From: Nitrospirota bacterium
GTDB lineage: Bacteria; Nitrospirota; Thermodesulfovibrionia; Thermodesulfovibrionales; UBA6898
Assembly: GCA_016215155.1 (NCBI GenBank)
Contig: JACRLQ010000053.1
Span: forward strand, 1-33,354
DNA length: 33,354 nt
Direction of reading: 5' to 3'
Positions 24,511 to 32,446 of the stretch are shown piece by piece. Position numbers and translations under genes: made by a program. Position 1 is the stretch's first letter, and each line of letters starts with the position of its first letter. The notes below the pieces were generated by a model. The model was not told where the DNA came from. It made no database searches and saw only the letters and a program-made list of their open reading frames with translations.

Positions 24511-24726
24511 TTGATAGAGACGGACAAGGTCCTCGAAAAAGGCACTATTATTTCATGCTCATTTTTCCTGCCGAACTCCGAACGTATAGTGACGGATGCC
24601 GAGATCATGAGGGCCGTGCCGCTTGGAAACAAGACCTTTCAGTACGGCGCAAGGTTTACAAAGATAGACGCTCCTGCCAGGTCAGCGATAGACACCTTTG
24701 TCAGCAACGCAACGGGGAAAAAATAA
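24511..24726 (+). pseudogene. Out-of-frame PilZ domain remnant of the response regulator
   Basis: Seventy-one codons that continue the preceding gene in the frame lost through the 29-bp duplication. They encode IETDKVLEKGTIISCSFFLP and KTFQYGARFTKIDAPARSAI, the later strands of a PilZ domain. PilZ domains bind cyclic di-GMP through an R-x3-R plus D-x-S-x-x-G pair; here RDISSSG is complete only if one repeat copy is removed. The full protein would be a receiver-PilZ regulator of about 225 residues. No independent ribosome-binding site is visible at 24511, so it is probably not expressed on its own. Confidence 0.8.
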
Positions 24727-24741
24727 CGGGGACGTTCACGT

Positions 24742-26055
24742 TCATATCTTTATATGAAGCATCGGCAGTCCCAGCCTCTGCCTTTTATTCTCACCTTTAA
24801 CAAGGCTCACCTTTCTTTGCGCTGCATCACCCCTGTCCCCTTCATGCTGGGCCTGTGACTTCGTGGGCAGACTGGAACCATGATAAATGGTATGCTTGCC
24901 GAACTTCTCCGACAGCATATCTACGGTACAATAAAGCTTCGCCGTCTTTTCTATCTTTACCATGTCGTCAAAAAGGGAATACCGGACCTTGCTCCCCGGG
25001 ACAAGACCGGCCAGCACGACCCCGGTCTGGCGGTATAATATGTCCGGCCTGTATATCTGCCTGAACCCTTCCTTCAACGACGGAAGAAGTTCCGCGGGAT
25101 AGGCAGAGGGACGGTCGAGCCTGAGTTCAACGCCATTGCTTCTGAAATCCTGAGACCTGAGGAATATGACAAGACGGGCGGCGGCAAGGTCATATCTCCT
25201 TGCCTTGATGCAGGCATTTTCTAGATTTTTGGAAAGCTGGGCGAAGATAAACATCTCTTCGGAGGACGGAGGGGTGAAGGTCCTGACCTTGCTTATCGAC
25301 TGATAGGCGCTCTTTGCCTCCTTAACAACCGGATAGACGCTCCTGCCGTTTAGTTCATGCCAGATCTCCTGGTAAGGCTTTGACAGGTGCTTCAGTGCGA
25401 ACCCTTCATCCTTTAAAGCAAAATCGAGCGCGGTGACTATGCCGAATTTCCGGAGAAAAGCGGCCGTATTGGGGCCTATGCCCCAGACCTTTTCTATCGG
25501 CAGACGGCCCAGAAACAGGTGTATGTCCCTTCCCGGGATGAGAGTAAGACCCTGCGGTTTCATGTGCTTTGAACCTATCTTCGCCAGGACCTTCGACAGA
25601 CTCACCCCTACCGAGACCGTTATCCCCAGTTCCCTTTCGACCGTCTCCTGCATGCGCCGGGCAATAAGCTCGTAGGAACCGTGGAAACTCCTTCTGAGGC
25701 CCGTCAGATCGACAAAGGCCTCGTCTATCGAGTATTCCTCGACATCCGGTGAGAAACGTCTCAATATCTCGAACATCCGGACAGAAAAAAGGCTGTAGGT
25801 TTCATAATCGGAGGGGAGTATGACGGCGTCAGGGCAGAGTTTTTTTACCTCCCAAAGCGGCACGCCGCGTGACACCCCCTTTGCCTTTGCCTCATAGCTG
25901 GCGGCGGACACAATGCCGCGCTCCTTCCCGGTTATTACCGGCCTGCCCCTTAGTTCAGGATGGATCGCCTGCTCGCAGGACGCAAAGAAGGCGTCGGCGT
26001 CAAGGTGGAGGACGGCCTGGGGCCAGGAATGGATGGTGAGGGGTTGGGTGGTCAT
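24742..26055 (-). CDS. dinB: Y-family translesion DNA polymerase (Pol IV/DinB-like)
   Basis: Error-prone polymerase copying past DNA damage. The 437-aa sequence has the metal-binding aspartate in LHLDADAFFASCEQ (about 16-29), the finger motif IVSAASYEAKAKGV, the catalytic pair in YSIDEAFVDLTG, VGVSLSKVLAKIGSKHMKP, and the HhH segment KVWGIGPNTAAFLRKFGI. The little-finger domain follows (about 245-360). The C-terminal 60 residues (SSLPTKSQAQHEGDRGDAAQ onward) are low-complexity and lack a clear beta-clamp motif. It begins 9 nt after the helicase stop on the same strand, so both are probably one transcript. It resembles the DinB/UmuC group; no umuD lies next to it. Confidence 0.93.
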   Translation of the reverse strand: MTTQPLTIHSWPQAVLHLDADAFFASCEQAIHPELRGRPVITGKERGIVSAASYEAKAKGVSRGVPLWEVKKLCPDAVILPSDYETYSLFSVRMFEILRRFSPDVEEYSIDEAFVDLTGLRRSFHGSYELIARRMQETVERELGITVSVGVSLSKVLAKIGSKHMKPQGLTLIPGRDIHLFLGRLPIEKVWGIGPNTAAFLRKFGIVTALDFALKDEGFALKHLSKPYQEIWHELNGRSVYPVVKEAKSAYQSISKVRTFTPPSSEEMFIFAQLSKNLENACIKARRYDLAAARLVIFLRSQDFRSNGVELRLDRPSAYPAELLPSLKEGFRQIYRPDILYRQTGVVLAGLVPGSKVRYSLFDDMVKIEKTAKLYCTVDMLSEKFGKHTIYHGSSLPTKSQAQHEGDRGDAAQRKVSLVKGENKRQRLGLPMLHIKI

Positions 26056-26064
26056 TAGAAATGC

Positions 26065-28899
26065 TCAACTATTTTCATTGTTGGACTGCAGGAATTCGGA
26101 AGCTTCTTGGATATACCGTCCGGCCTCCGAATTCGGACCGGCAAAAAGCCCGATGTTTGCATGGCGGTATATATCAACCCAATCCTCTTTTTGCAGTATG
26201 GCTATTTTCGGATTCAGAATATATTTGCCGGTCTTCTTGCGCACAAACAGTTTTCTGCCGTAAGCGTTGGCGCTGCCGGTTTCATTTTTTGAAAGCAGCG
26301 ATGAAATATATGCCCGCTTTTTTCTATAGTCCGGCAGTACGCTGTCAGACAGCAGCCCTGACACTCTCGCAATCTGAGGTGCGGTAAGCGGAATGAAACC
26401 GATGTATTTCCCGTTGATCCCATTGCGCAGCCCGGTCAGAAAAAGGTGGAAGAGCAGGAATTCCCCCTGGACGGAGTCGAGCTTTATCAGGCGGCCGTCC
26501 ACTTTCAGGCTCACGCTGGAAGGGGCAAGAATCTCATGCACCCTTGGAAATAATTCAGATGCGAACTTGTTGTCCTGAGATGCTCTCTGCAGCGCGCCCT
26601 GCCACGCGGTAAGGCCGTAATTATCGGTCAGTTCGGCGTCCGCCCCGGCGGACAAAAGCTCTTTGACCAGGGCAATATTGCCTGCAAGGGCCGCGAGCAT
26701 CAAAGGGGTTTTATTGAAGGCGGTGCGATGGTCAACACCGTATCGCCCGCACTCATTTAAGACGTCCTTGAAAAATTTCCCGCTGTATCTTTGAAGGAAG
26801 CTTGCAACAAACTGGGAGCGTTGGGGCTCGTAGATCTCCGCTTTGAAAAAACGATGTCCGGACACAACATGGGAGAACTTTTTGGCCTTCTCAAAACCAT
26901 GCTCGGCAAGGGCCTCCATCAAAAGACGGTCATTGTAAAACAGGCTGTAATCGAACACTGCCTTTCTTGGTTTTTGCGAAATCTCCTTAGGGTCGCATGC
27001 GCGCTCAAGCAGCATTGCAATCCTCTCCGGGGCATGGACATCCCAGGGCACAGTCTGGACCTTCAGTATGTCCCGCCTTATCTCGTCGGCCTGTTCCTGC
27101 CGGCCCTGCTGTTCAAGCCTGTGGGCCTCGGCCTGCCATTCTTCCATGCTGGACTGATTTACTTCCATCGTCACCGTTTCCTGTGCATTCTTTACCCCGA
27201 GCATCCGGATCAAAAGGTGATCGGTGTCGCTTTCGATCAAATAAAGTTTTTGTACTGCGCGCGTGACGGCAACATAAAGGGAATTGATGAAAAATTTATA
27301 TACCTCGTGAGCTTTGTCCTTTTTGTCGCGTGCCCGCATATACCCGCGCTCCGCCTCAAGGTCTTCAGGACTGACCCCGTTGATTATCTCGTTAAAACTG
27401 GTCCTCTCGTTCGAGACGAAGTTCACCAGGACCACGTTTTCGTATTCAAGCCCCTTTGCCTCCTGGACGCTGAACAGCAGTGGGGTATCAAAAAACTGTC
27501 TCACTCCGGCCTTGTCCTCCTCGCGCATAACCAGCACGGCAAATTTGGTGGAGCGTCTCGTCTTTTGGTTCAGCTCCTTCTTCGCCCTGTCCGTATCTTT
27601 CACAAAAATAATCTCCCCTGACTGTTCTGACAGGCTTTTCATAAGGTAGCTGCTCTCCCGGTCAATGGAGCCGAAGCGTTTCTGTCTGATCCTCAGGAGT
27701 TTATTCGCAAGGTCTGTCACCGGTACGGAATTACGAAAATTGGACTGCAGAACCCGGGTCAGTTTCCGGACTTCCGCTGTTTCGTCGTTATAAAACATTG
27801 CCTTGATATTGCCCCAGGAGAAGAAGTTAGGATGGACGACCTGGTTTGAATCCCCGCACAAAATAAAATCACCGGCCTTCTTCAGACTCCTCAAAATAAG
27901 CTTCAGTTGAACGTTTGTTATGTCCTGCACCTCATCGACGACAATGAAGTCGTATGCCGGACGGACATGTCCGAGATAATCGTGAGCAAGAATATTCGGG
28001 TCATAGTAACCGTTGTCTTTGAGAAAGGCGAGATATTTTTCAAACAGGGTGTAAACGAGTTCACGCTCGTTATCGAGATATATGGACTGCCGGACCCCAA
28101 GGTCCATATAGTCCTCCCGGCTAAGCCATGGCTTGTCAATAATGGAGCCGGTCATCACCCCCCGGAACTCCTCATATAAGCGGTGGGCATCAGAGACGCG
28201 CTGCTGTTTCGGGAAGCGCAGCAGCCACCCGGAAAAGACCTTGAATGAGATTTCCCTGCCTTCAGGGACGCGCATCGTCTCGATGAATTCCCTGAAGGAC
28301 AGGAAGGAGATCTCCTGGTCATCATTTTGATAGTGGTGGGAATAATAAATATTCCGTGAATTGTCCGCGAGGTATCGGGACAGCGTAACATAAAGTACCT
28401 GCCCATGCGCCCTCTTCATCTTTTCGAGGGTGAGCGCGGTTTTTCCGCTTCCTGCAGGCCCGATGATAATGAGCGGCGACGGAAGCTGAAATATATCCTG
28501 CTGTTCCGGGTCGAAGGAGATCACCTTGTCGAGAAGGTGGACGCGATTGCTGGAAGGATTGACATAGACAAGAGCAGGCAGCTTTTCCTTTTCGAGACAG
28601 GATGCTTCAAAGGCCGGTATCTTTGCTTCATCTATCCGTGCGCCCCTCAGAAATTTGGATTTATCATAGGCATGATTGAGCACCACCTCAAGGGCCAGGG
28701 CATAACGTGTCCCCTCGTAAGTCACAATTCTGAAAAGCAGGCGGTTACTGTCGTCGAGCTTAGCCCTGTAGAGGTCATGGTCCGCCAATTTCTTGACCTC
28801 CGCTGAATGGAAGTCGTCTCTTTCGAGAAAACCGATGAGTTTTTCGTATTGCCGACGGACCCTTGATATGTCAAGGTCGTTATATTCGAGAATTTTCAT
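26065..28899 (-). CDS. UvrD-like SF1 helicase with RelE-like N-terminus and ankyrin repeats
   Basis: Multidomain protein of 944 aa. Residues 1-90 resemble a RelE/ParE-type fold (KKLADHDLYRAKLDDSNRLLFRI, then LALEVVLNHAYDKSKFLRG). A UvrD/Rep-type superfamily 1 helicase core follows: Walker A GPAGSGKT (147-154), Walker B VVDEVQD (320-326), VLQSNFRNS, VQEAKGLEYENVVLVNF, and motif VI LYVAVTRAVQKLYLIE (about 539-554). About 720-770 is an ankyrin-type repeat (TPLMLAALAGNIALVKELLS, then AGADAELTDNYGLTA). The last 170 residues look like a winged-helix domain ending RKKTGKYILNP. It overlaps the BRO-N gene by 4 nt and precedes dinB by 9 nt. DNA repair, plasmid control or anti-phage defence are all possible; none is shown. 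Confidence 0.85.
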   Translation of the reverse strand: MKILEYNDLDISRVRRQYEKLIGFLERDDFHSAEVKKLADHDLYRAKLDDSNRLLFRIVTYEGTRYALALEVVLNHAYDKSKFLRGARIDEAKIPAFEASCLEKEKLPALVYVNPSSNRVHLLDKVISFDPEQQDIFQLPSPLIIIGPAGSGKTALTLEKMKRAHGQVLYVTLSRYLADNSRNIYYSHHYQNDDQEISFLSFREFIETMRVPEGREISFKVFSGWLLRFPKQQRVSDAHRLYEEFRGVMTGSIIDKPWLSREDYMDLGVRQSIYLDNERELVYTLFEKYLAFLKDNGYYDPNILAHDYLGHVRPAYDFIVVDEVQDITNVQLKLILRSLKKAGDFILCGDSNQVVHPNFFSWGNIKAMFYNDETAEVRKLTRVLQSNFRNSVPVTDLANKLLRIRQKRFGSIDRESSYLMKSLSEQSGEIIFVKDTDRAKKELNQKTRRSTKFAVLVMREEDKAGVRQFFDTPLLFSVQEAKGLEYENVVLVNFVSNERTSFNEIINGVSPEDLEAERGYMRARDKKDKAHEVYKFFINSLYVAVTRAVQKLYLIESDTDHLLIRMLGVKNAQETVTMEVNQSSMEEWQAEAHRLEQQGRQEQADEIRRDILKVQTVPWDVHAPERIAMLLERACDPKEISQKPRKAVFDYSLFYNDRLLMEALAEHGFEKAKKFSHVVSGHRFFKAEIYEPQRSQFVASFLQRYSGKFFKDVLNECGRYGVDHRTAFNKTPLMLAALAGNIALVKELLSAGADAELTDNYGLTAWQGALQRASQDNKFASELFPRVHEILAPSSVSLKVDGRLIKLDSVQGEFLLFHLFLTGLRNGINGKYIGFIPLTAPQIARVSGLLSDSVLPDYRKKRAYISSLLSKNETGSANAYGRKLFVRKKTGKYILNPKIAILQKEDWVDIYRHANIGLFAGPNSEAGRYIQEASEFLQSNNENS

Positions 28900-29741
28900 G
28901 TTTTTGGGGGTAATGACTTCTTTACAGCCGAAGGTAGGAAGTTCTCTCCGTTTATAATCTTTTTTCCTGTTTTTGCTTCCAGCTCACGCCTTGCCTTTTT
29001 AGCGATCCCGCCGCCTTTCTTGCCGGCAACCTTGTTTTCTTTCATGCCGACGGCCTTCATGGTCTCAGCTATTTGACGGGTTGAAAGTTCGGCAAGTGCG
29101 GTGAAAATCAGTTCGGCTTCGCTCATATGATCTCTAAGATTCTGAGTTTTCAGACCCTTCATTTCCTTGTGCTTTTTTACGGACACATCCGCCCATTCCT
29201 GATGAATAATATTCGTCAGAATGGCGTATTCCTCTTCCTCTTTAATGTCATGATCTTTCCAATAATCCGTCAGCTTGTTTCGGGTCTCCTGCCCCATCAT
29301 CCGCTGCTGTATCCATTTTTCGCTTCTCCCATGCTGTTGCCAATATTCCCGCGCCCGGTCTAAAGACCGCACAGGGTCTGCCATGTCCTGCATCCGTTCA
29401 TAGCCGACCTTAGCCAGCCACAGTTTGATCGGCTCCGCCTTAGGGCTGGGAACTGACTGGATGAGACGAAGCAGTGTTTCCGGATCAGCAACGTCGGTAA
29501 GGCGCATTTTGCCGTCATCGGCCATCAATTTCAACTGGTGACAATTTGTCACCGTTTGGCTTCCTTCTTTTTTCAGCCGTTCCTTCAGCTTGTTCCAGTA
29601 CTTCCGCGAAGTCTGATAATCGGGCTGTTGAATTAACGCCTGAATAATATCCACTACGGAGAAATACCAAGTTTCGGATTCCTCGTCATATATTCTGCGG
29701 ATATGGTAGTTTTCAAATACAGCAAGCGAGTTTTCTTTCAT
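28896..29741 (-). CDS. BRO-N domain protein (phage antirepressor/DinD-like)
   Basis: Protein of 281 aa from an ATG at 29741, preceded by an AGAGG; an in-frame ATG 12 codons earlier is less likely. The N-terminal BRO-N domain reads NYHIRRIYDEESETWYFSVV, then DIIQALIQ and WNKLKERLKKEG, continuing MRLTDVADPETLLRLIQSVP, SPKAEPIKLWLAKVGYERMQ. The C-terminal half (YAILTNIIHQEWADVSVKKH, AELIFTALAELSTRQIAETM, KKARRELEAKTGKKI) matches the conserved bacterial branch of BRO proteins and DNA-damage-inducible DinD-like proteins. BRO-N domains bind DNA and often act as phage regulators. Its stop overlaps the helicase start by 4 nt, so it is the first gene of a three-gene unit. No SOS box was seen upstream. 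Confidence 0.88.
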   Translation of the reverse strand: MKENSLAVFENYHIRRIYDEESETWYFSVVDIIQALIQQPDYQTSRKYWNKLKERLKKEGSQTVTNCHQLKLMADDGKMRLTDVADPETLLRLIQSVPSPKAEPIKLWLAKVGYERMQDMADPVRSLDRAREYWQQHGRSEKWIQQRMMGQETRNKLTDYWKDHDIKEEEEYAILTNIIHQEWADVSVKKHKEMKGLKTQNLRDHMSEAELIFTALAELSTRQIAETMKAVGMKENKVAGKKGGGIAKKARRELEAKTGKKIINGENFLPSAVKKSLPPKT

Positions 29742-29823
29742 ATTTTGCCTCTTATGCCGATAATGGTCATGTTTCATGTGTGTGTAATTGAAAAACTTTT
29801 TAAAAAAATGAAACTACTTTCTT

Positions 29824-30570
29824 TTATTCATAACCATGAATTGCTTCTCTCCGTTCGTTTTTTAATGCCCGTTCAAGATTTTTCAGAGCTTTGGCTTTTC
29901 CAATTTCTCCGATTTTTTGTATCCTTGGATCATCATTAGATAAAAGTCTGTCATATCTGGCAATCCAACGGTTCCACATATCTGATTCCTTCCCACTGAA
30001 AGACCATCTTGAAAAAATTACATCCTCAATATCCTCATGGGCATATCCAGCATCAAGAGCCATTTTTGCTTTTGAAATCCAAGATTCATCTTCCCATGTT
30101 TCTTCACCGATTGCGTCCATTTTAAATCCATGCAAAAGTAAAAAATGCAAATCTTTTTTACTTTTGTCTCCAAGTAAAGTCTGATAAAGTTCTAAAGAAT
30201 CTCCCACAAGATAATTTACGATTTCGCCGCGCCAGGTATCATTTGGGACTATTTTTAATAATTCCTTTCGCTTATCGATGTCCAGAGCGGCAATTGCAGA
30301 TTTATAAACTTTCAGCATGTCATAATCTATCTCTCTTACAAGATGTGCTTTTAACCACTTAAAGGAAAGTTCTGGATCATTCTTTAATATTTCTCCAAGC
30401 CAAGATTCCGCATAATAAATGCGCAGTATTGCTCTTTCCCACTCTTCTTTTAGGCTATCACGAACCTTTCCTTTGGGGTCTCCTGCCCATTCTCCAATTG
30501 CTGCTTTGCCAGCTATTAAAGGATCAGAGTGTCGCAATAATAGGGCTAATGTCTTTTCCGGAATCTCCAT
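29824..30570 (-). CDS. C-terminal HEAT-like fragment of a large nuclease-NTPase-type protein
   Basis: Helical protein of 248 aa whose sequence (LLLRHSDPLIAGKAAIGEWA, ESWLGEILKNDPELSFKWLK, SFSGKESDMWNRWIARYDRL, NDDPRIQKIGEIG) matches the C-terminus I recall for a family of long proteins with an N-terminal nuclease-like domain, a P-loop NTPase and HEAT repeats. It starts inside the upstream fragment, in another frame (overlap 30546-30570), with no Shine-Dalgarno sequence, so it is probably a remnant. The stretch is AT-richer than the core genes. Whether the fragment is still made is not known. Confidence 0.6.
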   Translation of the reverse strand: MEIPEKTLALLLRHSDPLIAGKAAIGEWAGDPKGKVRDSLKEEWERAILRIYYAESWLGEILKNDPELSFKWLKAHLVREIDYDMLKVYKSAIAALDIDKRKELLKIVPNDTWRGEIVNYLVGDSLELYQTLLGDKSKKDLHFLLLHGFKMDAIGEETWEDESWISKAKMALDAGYAHEDIEDVIFSRWSFSGKESDMWNRWIARYDRLLSNDDPRIQKIGEIGKAKALKNLERALKNERREAIHGYE

Positions 30571-30821
30571 GCCACATAGGAAGTGATGTTCTTAGTTAAA
30601 TTTCCAATCACATCTTTGCCGATAGTACATATCAAAGGGAAAGGCGGCCCTTGCCCATCGGCAATTGCCCCGTCCATGCCTATATCACTTCCTCCGCGGA
30701 TAGGAACAAGAGTTGGGAATTCAACACGTAAAATATCAGAGCAACACTCCTCGAACAAATCCGGATCGAGGGGTTTCTTTAACGCTGCAATTATTTGTTG
30801 GTAAAAGGGGTCTCTTTTCAA
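30546..30821 (-). CDS. N-terminal restriction-endonuclease-like fragment of the same broken protein
   Basis: Ninety-one codons from a TTG at 30821, with AGAGGA upstream. The sequence LDPDLFEECCSDILRVEFPT, LVPIRGGSDIGMDGAI, GPPFPLICTIGKDVIGNLTK fits a PD-(D/E)xK-type nuclease fold: GGSDIGMDG carries the acidic residues and CTIGKD the expected lysine position. After SYVAWRFRKRH the frame stops, and the next in-frame family sequence is the C-terminal fragment in a different phase. The large central part (NTPase and most repeats) is absent, so this is an internally deleted gene. The intact family is Avs-like in outline; that comparison is from memory. Confidence 0.6.
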   Translation of the reverse strand: MKRDPFYQQIIAALKKPLDPDLFEECCSDILRVEFPTLVPIRGGSDIGMDGAIADGQGPPFPLICTIGKDVIGNLTKNITSYVAWRFRKRH

Positions 30822-30924
30822 TTATTTTTCCTCTAACGGATTACTGAAAAAGTATCTCTCCGTCTGTGATACGTTAAGAACCCTTTGTTGCCTTCTGTGA
30901 AATACCACCGTTTTCCCTATCAGA

Positions 30925-31692
30925 TCAGGCACTCTCAAACGTTGCTGAACAGTAAAGATGTCCCACCGGCACAGCATCCCACGTCCTGCCTTGCAGCAAA
31001 CGGCCATTCTGTTTCTTCGCCCGCTTTTGTCCATCAGCTCCCCAGCCGCCCCACTGTTTAAAAAAGAAGGCGACGTCCTGCTGCTCACATTGCCGCTTCA
31101 CGTTCAACACCCATTCCTGCTTCATTGGTCTGGACATCGGCCCTGATTCACCGCCGACAATGACCCAGTGAATATGTTTCAGATTTATCCCGCCTAAATC
31201 CTCCAGCAGGGGTTCAACAGAAACGAAACGGACAAAAGCCGGGACCTGACGAAGCAAGTCAAGACGGGGGAGCCCGTGTTTCTTGTCTTCAACGGTCACT
31301 CCCAGCCAGGCATTGCGTGGCGGTTCGTAGTTCTTGAAAAACTTTGCCATCCGTTCGGCCCGTTTGGTAAGCACCTGAAAGGTATGTTGCGGGGCCTGCC
31401 TGATCACGTCGAAGACTTTGCGAATATAAGTGTCGGGTATTTCATCGTGAAAAATATCGCTCATTGAATTCACAAAATAAACGGTTGGCTTACTTCGCTT
31501 CAGAGGCTCATCAAGGCGATGAGGCAACAAGGTAAGTTTGAAGCCGTTTTCATATCCCTTCACCCTCATCGCTTTAAGTCTTCGGGCCATAACTTCCGCA
31601 TAGCAATGTGCGCAACCTGGAGAAATCTTGCTGCAACCCACAGTAGGGTTCCATGTTTGTTCTGTCCATTCTATTGAGGTTTTTGTGCTCAT
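30925..31692 (-). CDS. Phage Gp37/Gp68 family protein (DUF5131)
   Basis: Protein of 255 aa with the complete DUF5131 pattern: TSIEWTEQTWNPTVGCSKIS, PGCAHCYAE (cysteine motif C-x6-C-x2-C, radical-SAM-like), VNSMSDIFHDEIPD, QVLTKRAERM, WLGVTVED, RFVSVEPLLEDLG, IHWVIVGGESGP and FFFKQWGGW. The role is unknown; members occur in phages and mobile regions, often beside the three-Cys-motif partner protein, which I do not find here. The ATG has no strong ribosome-binding site. The C-terminal CSATFESA extension is slightly unusual. Confidence 0.92.
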   Translation of the reverse strand: MSTKTSIEWTEQTWNPTVGCSKISPGCAHCYAEVMARRLKAMRVKGYENGFKLTLLPHRLDEPLKRSKPTVYFVNSMSDIFHDEIPDTYIRKVFDVIRQAPQHTFQVLTKRAERMAKFFKNYEPPRNAWLGVTVEDKKHGLPRLDLLRQVPAFVRFVSVEPLLEDLGGINLKHIHWVIVGGESGPMSRPMKQEWVLNVKRQCEQQDVAFFFKQWGGWGADGQKRAKKQNGRLLQGRTWDAVPVGHLYCSATFESA

Positions 31693-31719
31693 GGATTTAG
31701 CTTCATCAATCCGGCCTTA

Positions 31720-32094
31720 TTACGCTTTACACTCACCAGCTAACCCCAATGGCCTCATGCGTATACGGTCTTCCTCAATTACACTAAAATGACCTGCCCA
31801 GTCGTTCCGTGATTCGATTGCGGTACTGATTATCTCTGTCGTATAAGCAGATGTCCTTCCGTAAATTCGAAAGAGGATAATCCCGCATTGTGCGGGGAGA
31901 CGTTGACTAAACGCGAGTTCTCCAAAATCTTTGTCAAAGGTTATCAGTATTCGTTCTTCTGCTATAGCCCGGGAAAGTATGTCTTCATCGTTGCTGCCGG
32001 GGCAATCCGTACGAACCCATACAATATCATGTTTTTTCTTTTTAAGCGCCTCAACAGCGTCGAGAGGAACATTTTCATTTGCCAAAAAACGCAT
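31720..32094 (-). CDS. DUF5615 PIN-like protein, probable toxin
   Basis: PIN-like protein of 124 aa, starting at an ATG (32094) preceded by GAGG at a suitable distance; an in-frame GTG at 32106 overlaps the upstream gene's stop. The motifs are RFLANENVPLDAVEALKKKK, HDIVWVRTD, NDEDILSRAIAEERILITFD and KDFGELAF: acidic residues at the PIN-type metal site (ANEN, TFDKDF). DUF5615 proteins pair with DUF433 proteins in toxin-antitoxin-like modules, and the partner is directly upstream here. RNase activity is inferred from family. Confidence 0.88.
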   Translation of the reverse strand: MRFLANENVPLDAVEALKKKKHDIVWVRTDCPGSNDEDILSRAIAEERILITFDKDFGELAFSQRLPAQCGIILFRIYGRTSAYTTEIISTAIESRNDWAGHFSVIEEDRIRMRPLGLAGECKA

Positions 32095-32102
32095 CCAGGT
32101 CC

Positions 32103-32336
32103 TCACACATGGCTCAGCGGATATACCTTCTCCAAGTGGATCATATCGCTGGCGTATTTAAGACACGCAATGATGTCCTCGTGGGTCAGGCCCGGATAAT
32201 TTCTCAATATCTCCGATTCCGGCCAGCCTTGAGCAAGCAGATCAATAATGAACTCGACAGCAATCCTGGTACCCTTAATTACCGGCTTCCCGACGAGGAC
32301 TTTCGGATCTATTGTGATACGCTCTTCCAAATTCAT
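32103..32336 (-). CDS. DUF433 protein, probable antitoxin of the DUF433/DUF5615 pair
   Basis: Small protein of 77 aa with the DUF433 signature: ITIDPKVLVGKPVIKGTRIA, VEFIIDLLAQGWPESEILRN, YPGLTHEDIIACLKYASD. This short HTH-like domain is the usual partner of DUF5615 PIN-like proteins, and its stop codon overlaps the longest possible start of that gene. The ATG at 32336 is preferred to an in-frame GTG at 32351 because a GGGGGTG tract lies upstream of it and the family begins here. Confidence 0.9.
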   Translation of the reverse strand: MNLEERITIDPKVLVGKPVIKGTRIAVEFIIDLLAQGWPESEILRNYPGLTHEDIIACLKYASDMIHLEKVYPLSHV

Positions 32337-32446
32337 AAACACCCCCTGCACTTACCTATTATGCTGCCGGAATCAGCCCGGCTGCAATCAGCTTTTTTTA
32401 TGATACGGCATCACAGCAAATTCATCAATATCCATATCCAATAATT

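Noticed and set aside
26791-27621. Plus-strand open frame of 276 codons opposite the helicase
   Set aside because: It is the reverse-strand shadow of the helicase core, whose motifs are unmistakable on the minus strand.
30822-31088. Minus-strand open frame of 88 codons overlapping the 3' end of the DUF5131 gene
   Set aside because: Mostly antiphase to a well-supported gene, Arg/Ser-rich in the overlap, and the non-overlapping tail matches no pattern I know.
32362-32399. Hairpin followed by a run of T between lexA and the DUF433 gene
   Set aside because: The T-run is on the plus strand, where no gene precedes it; both flanking genes are on the minus strand, so a terminator role is unsupported.
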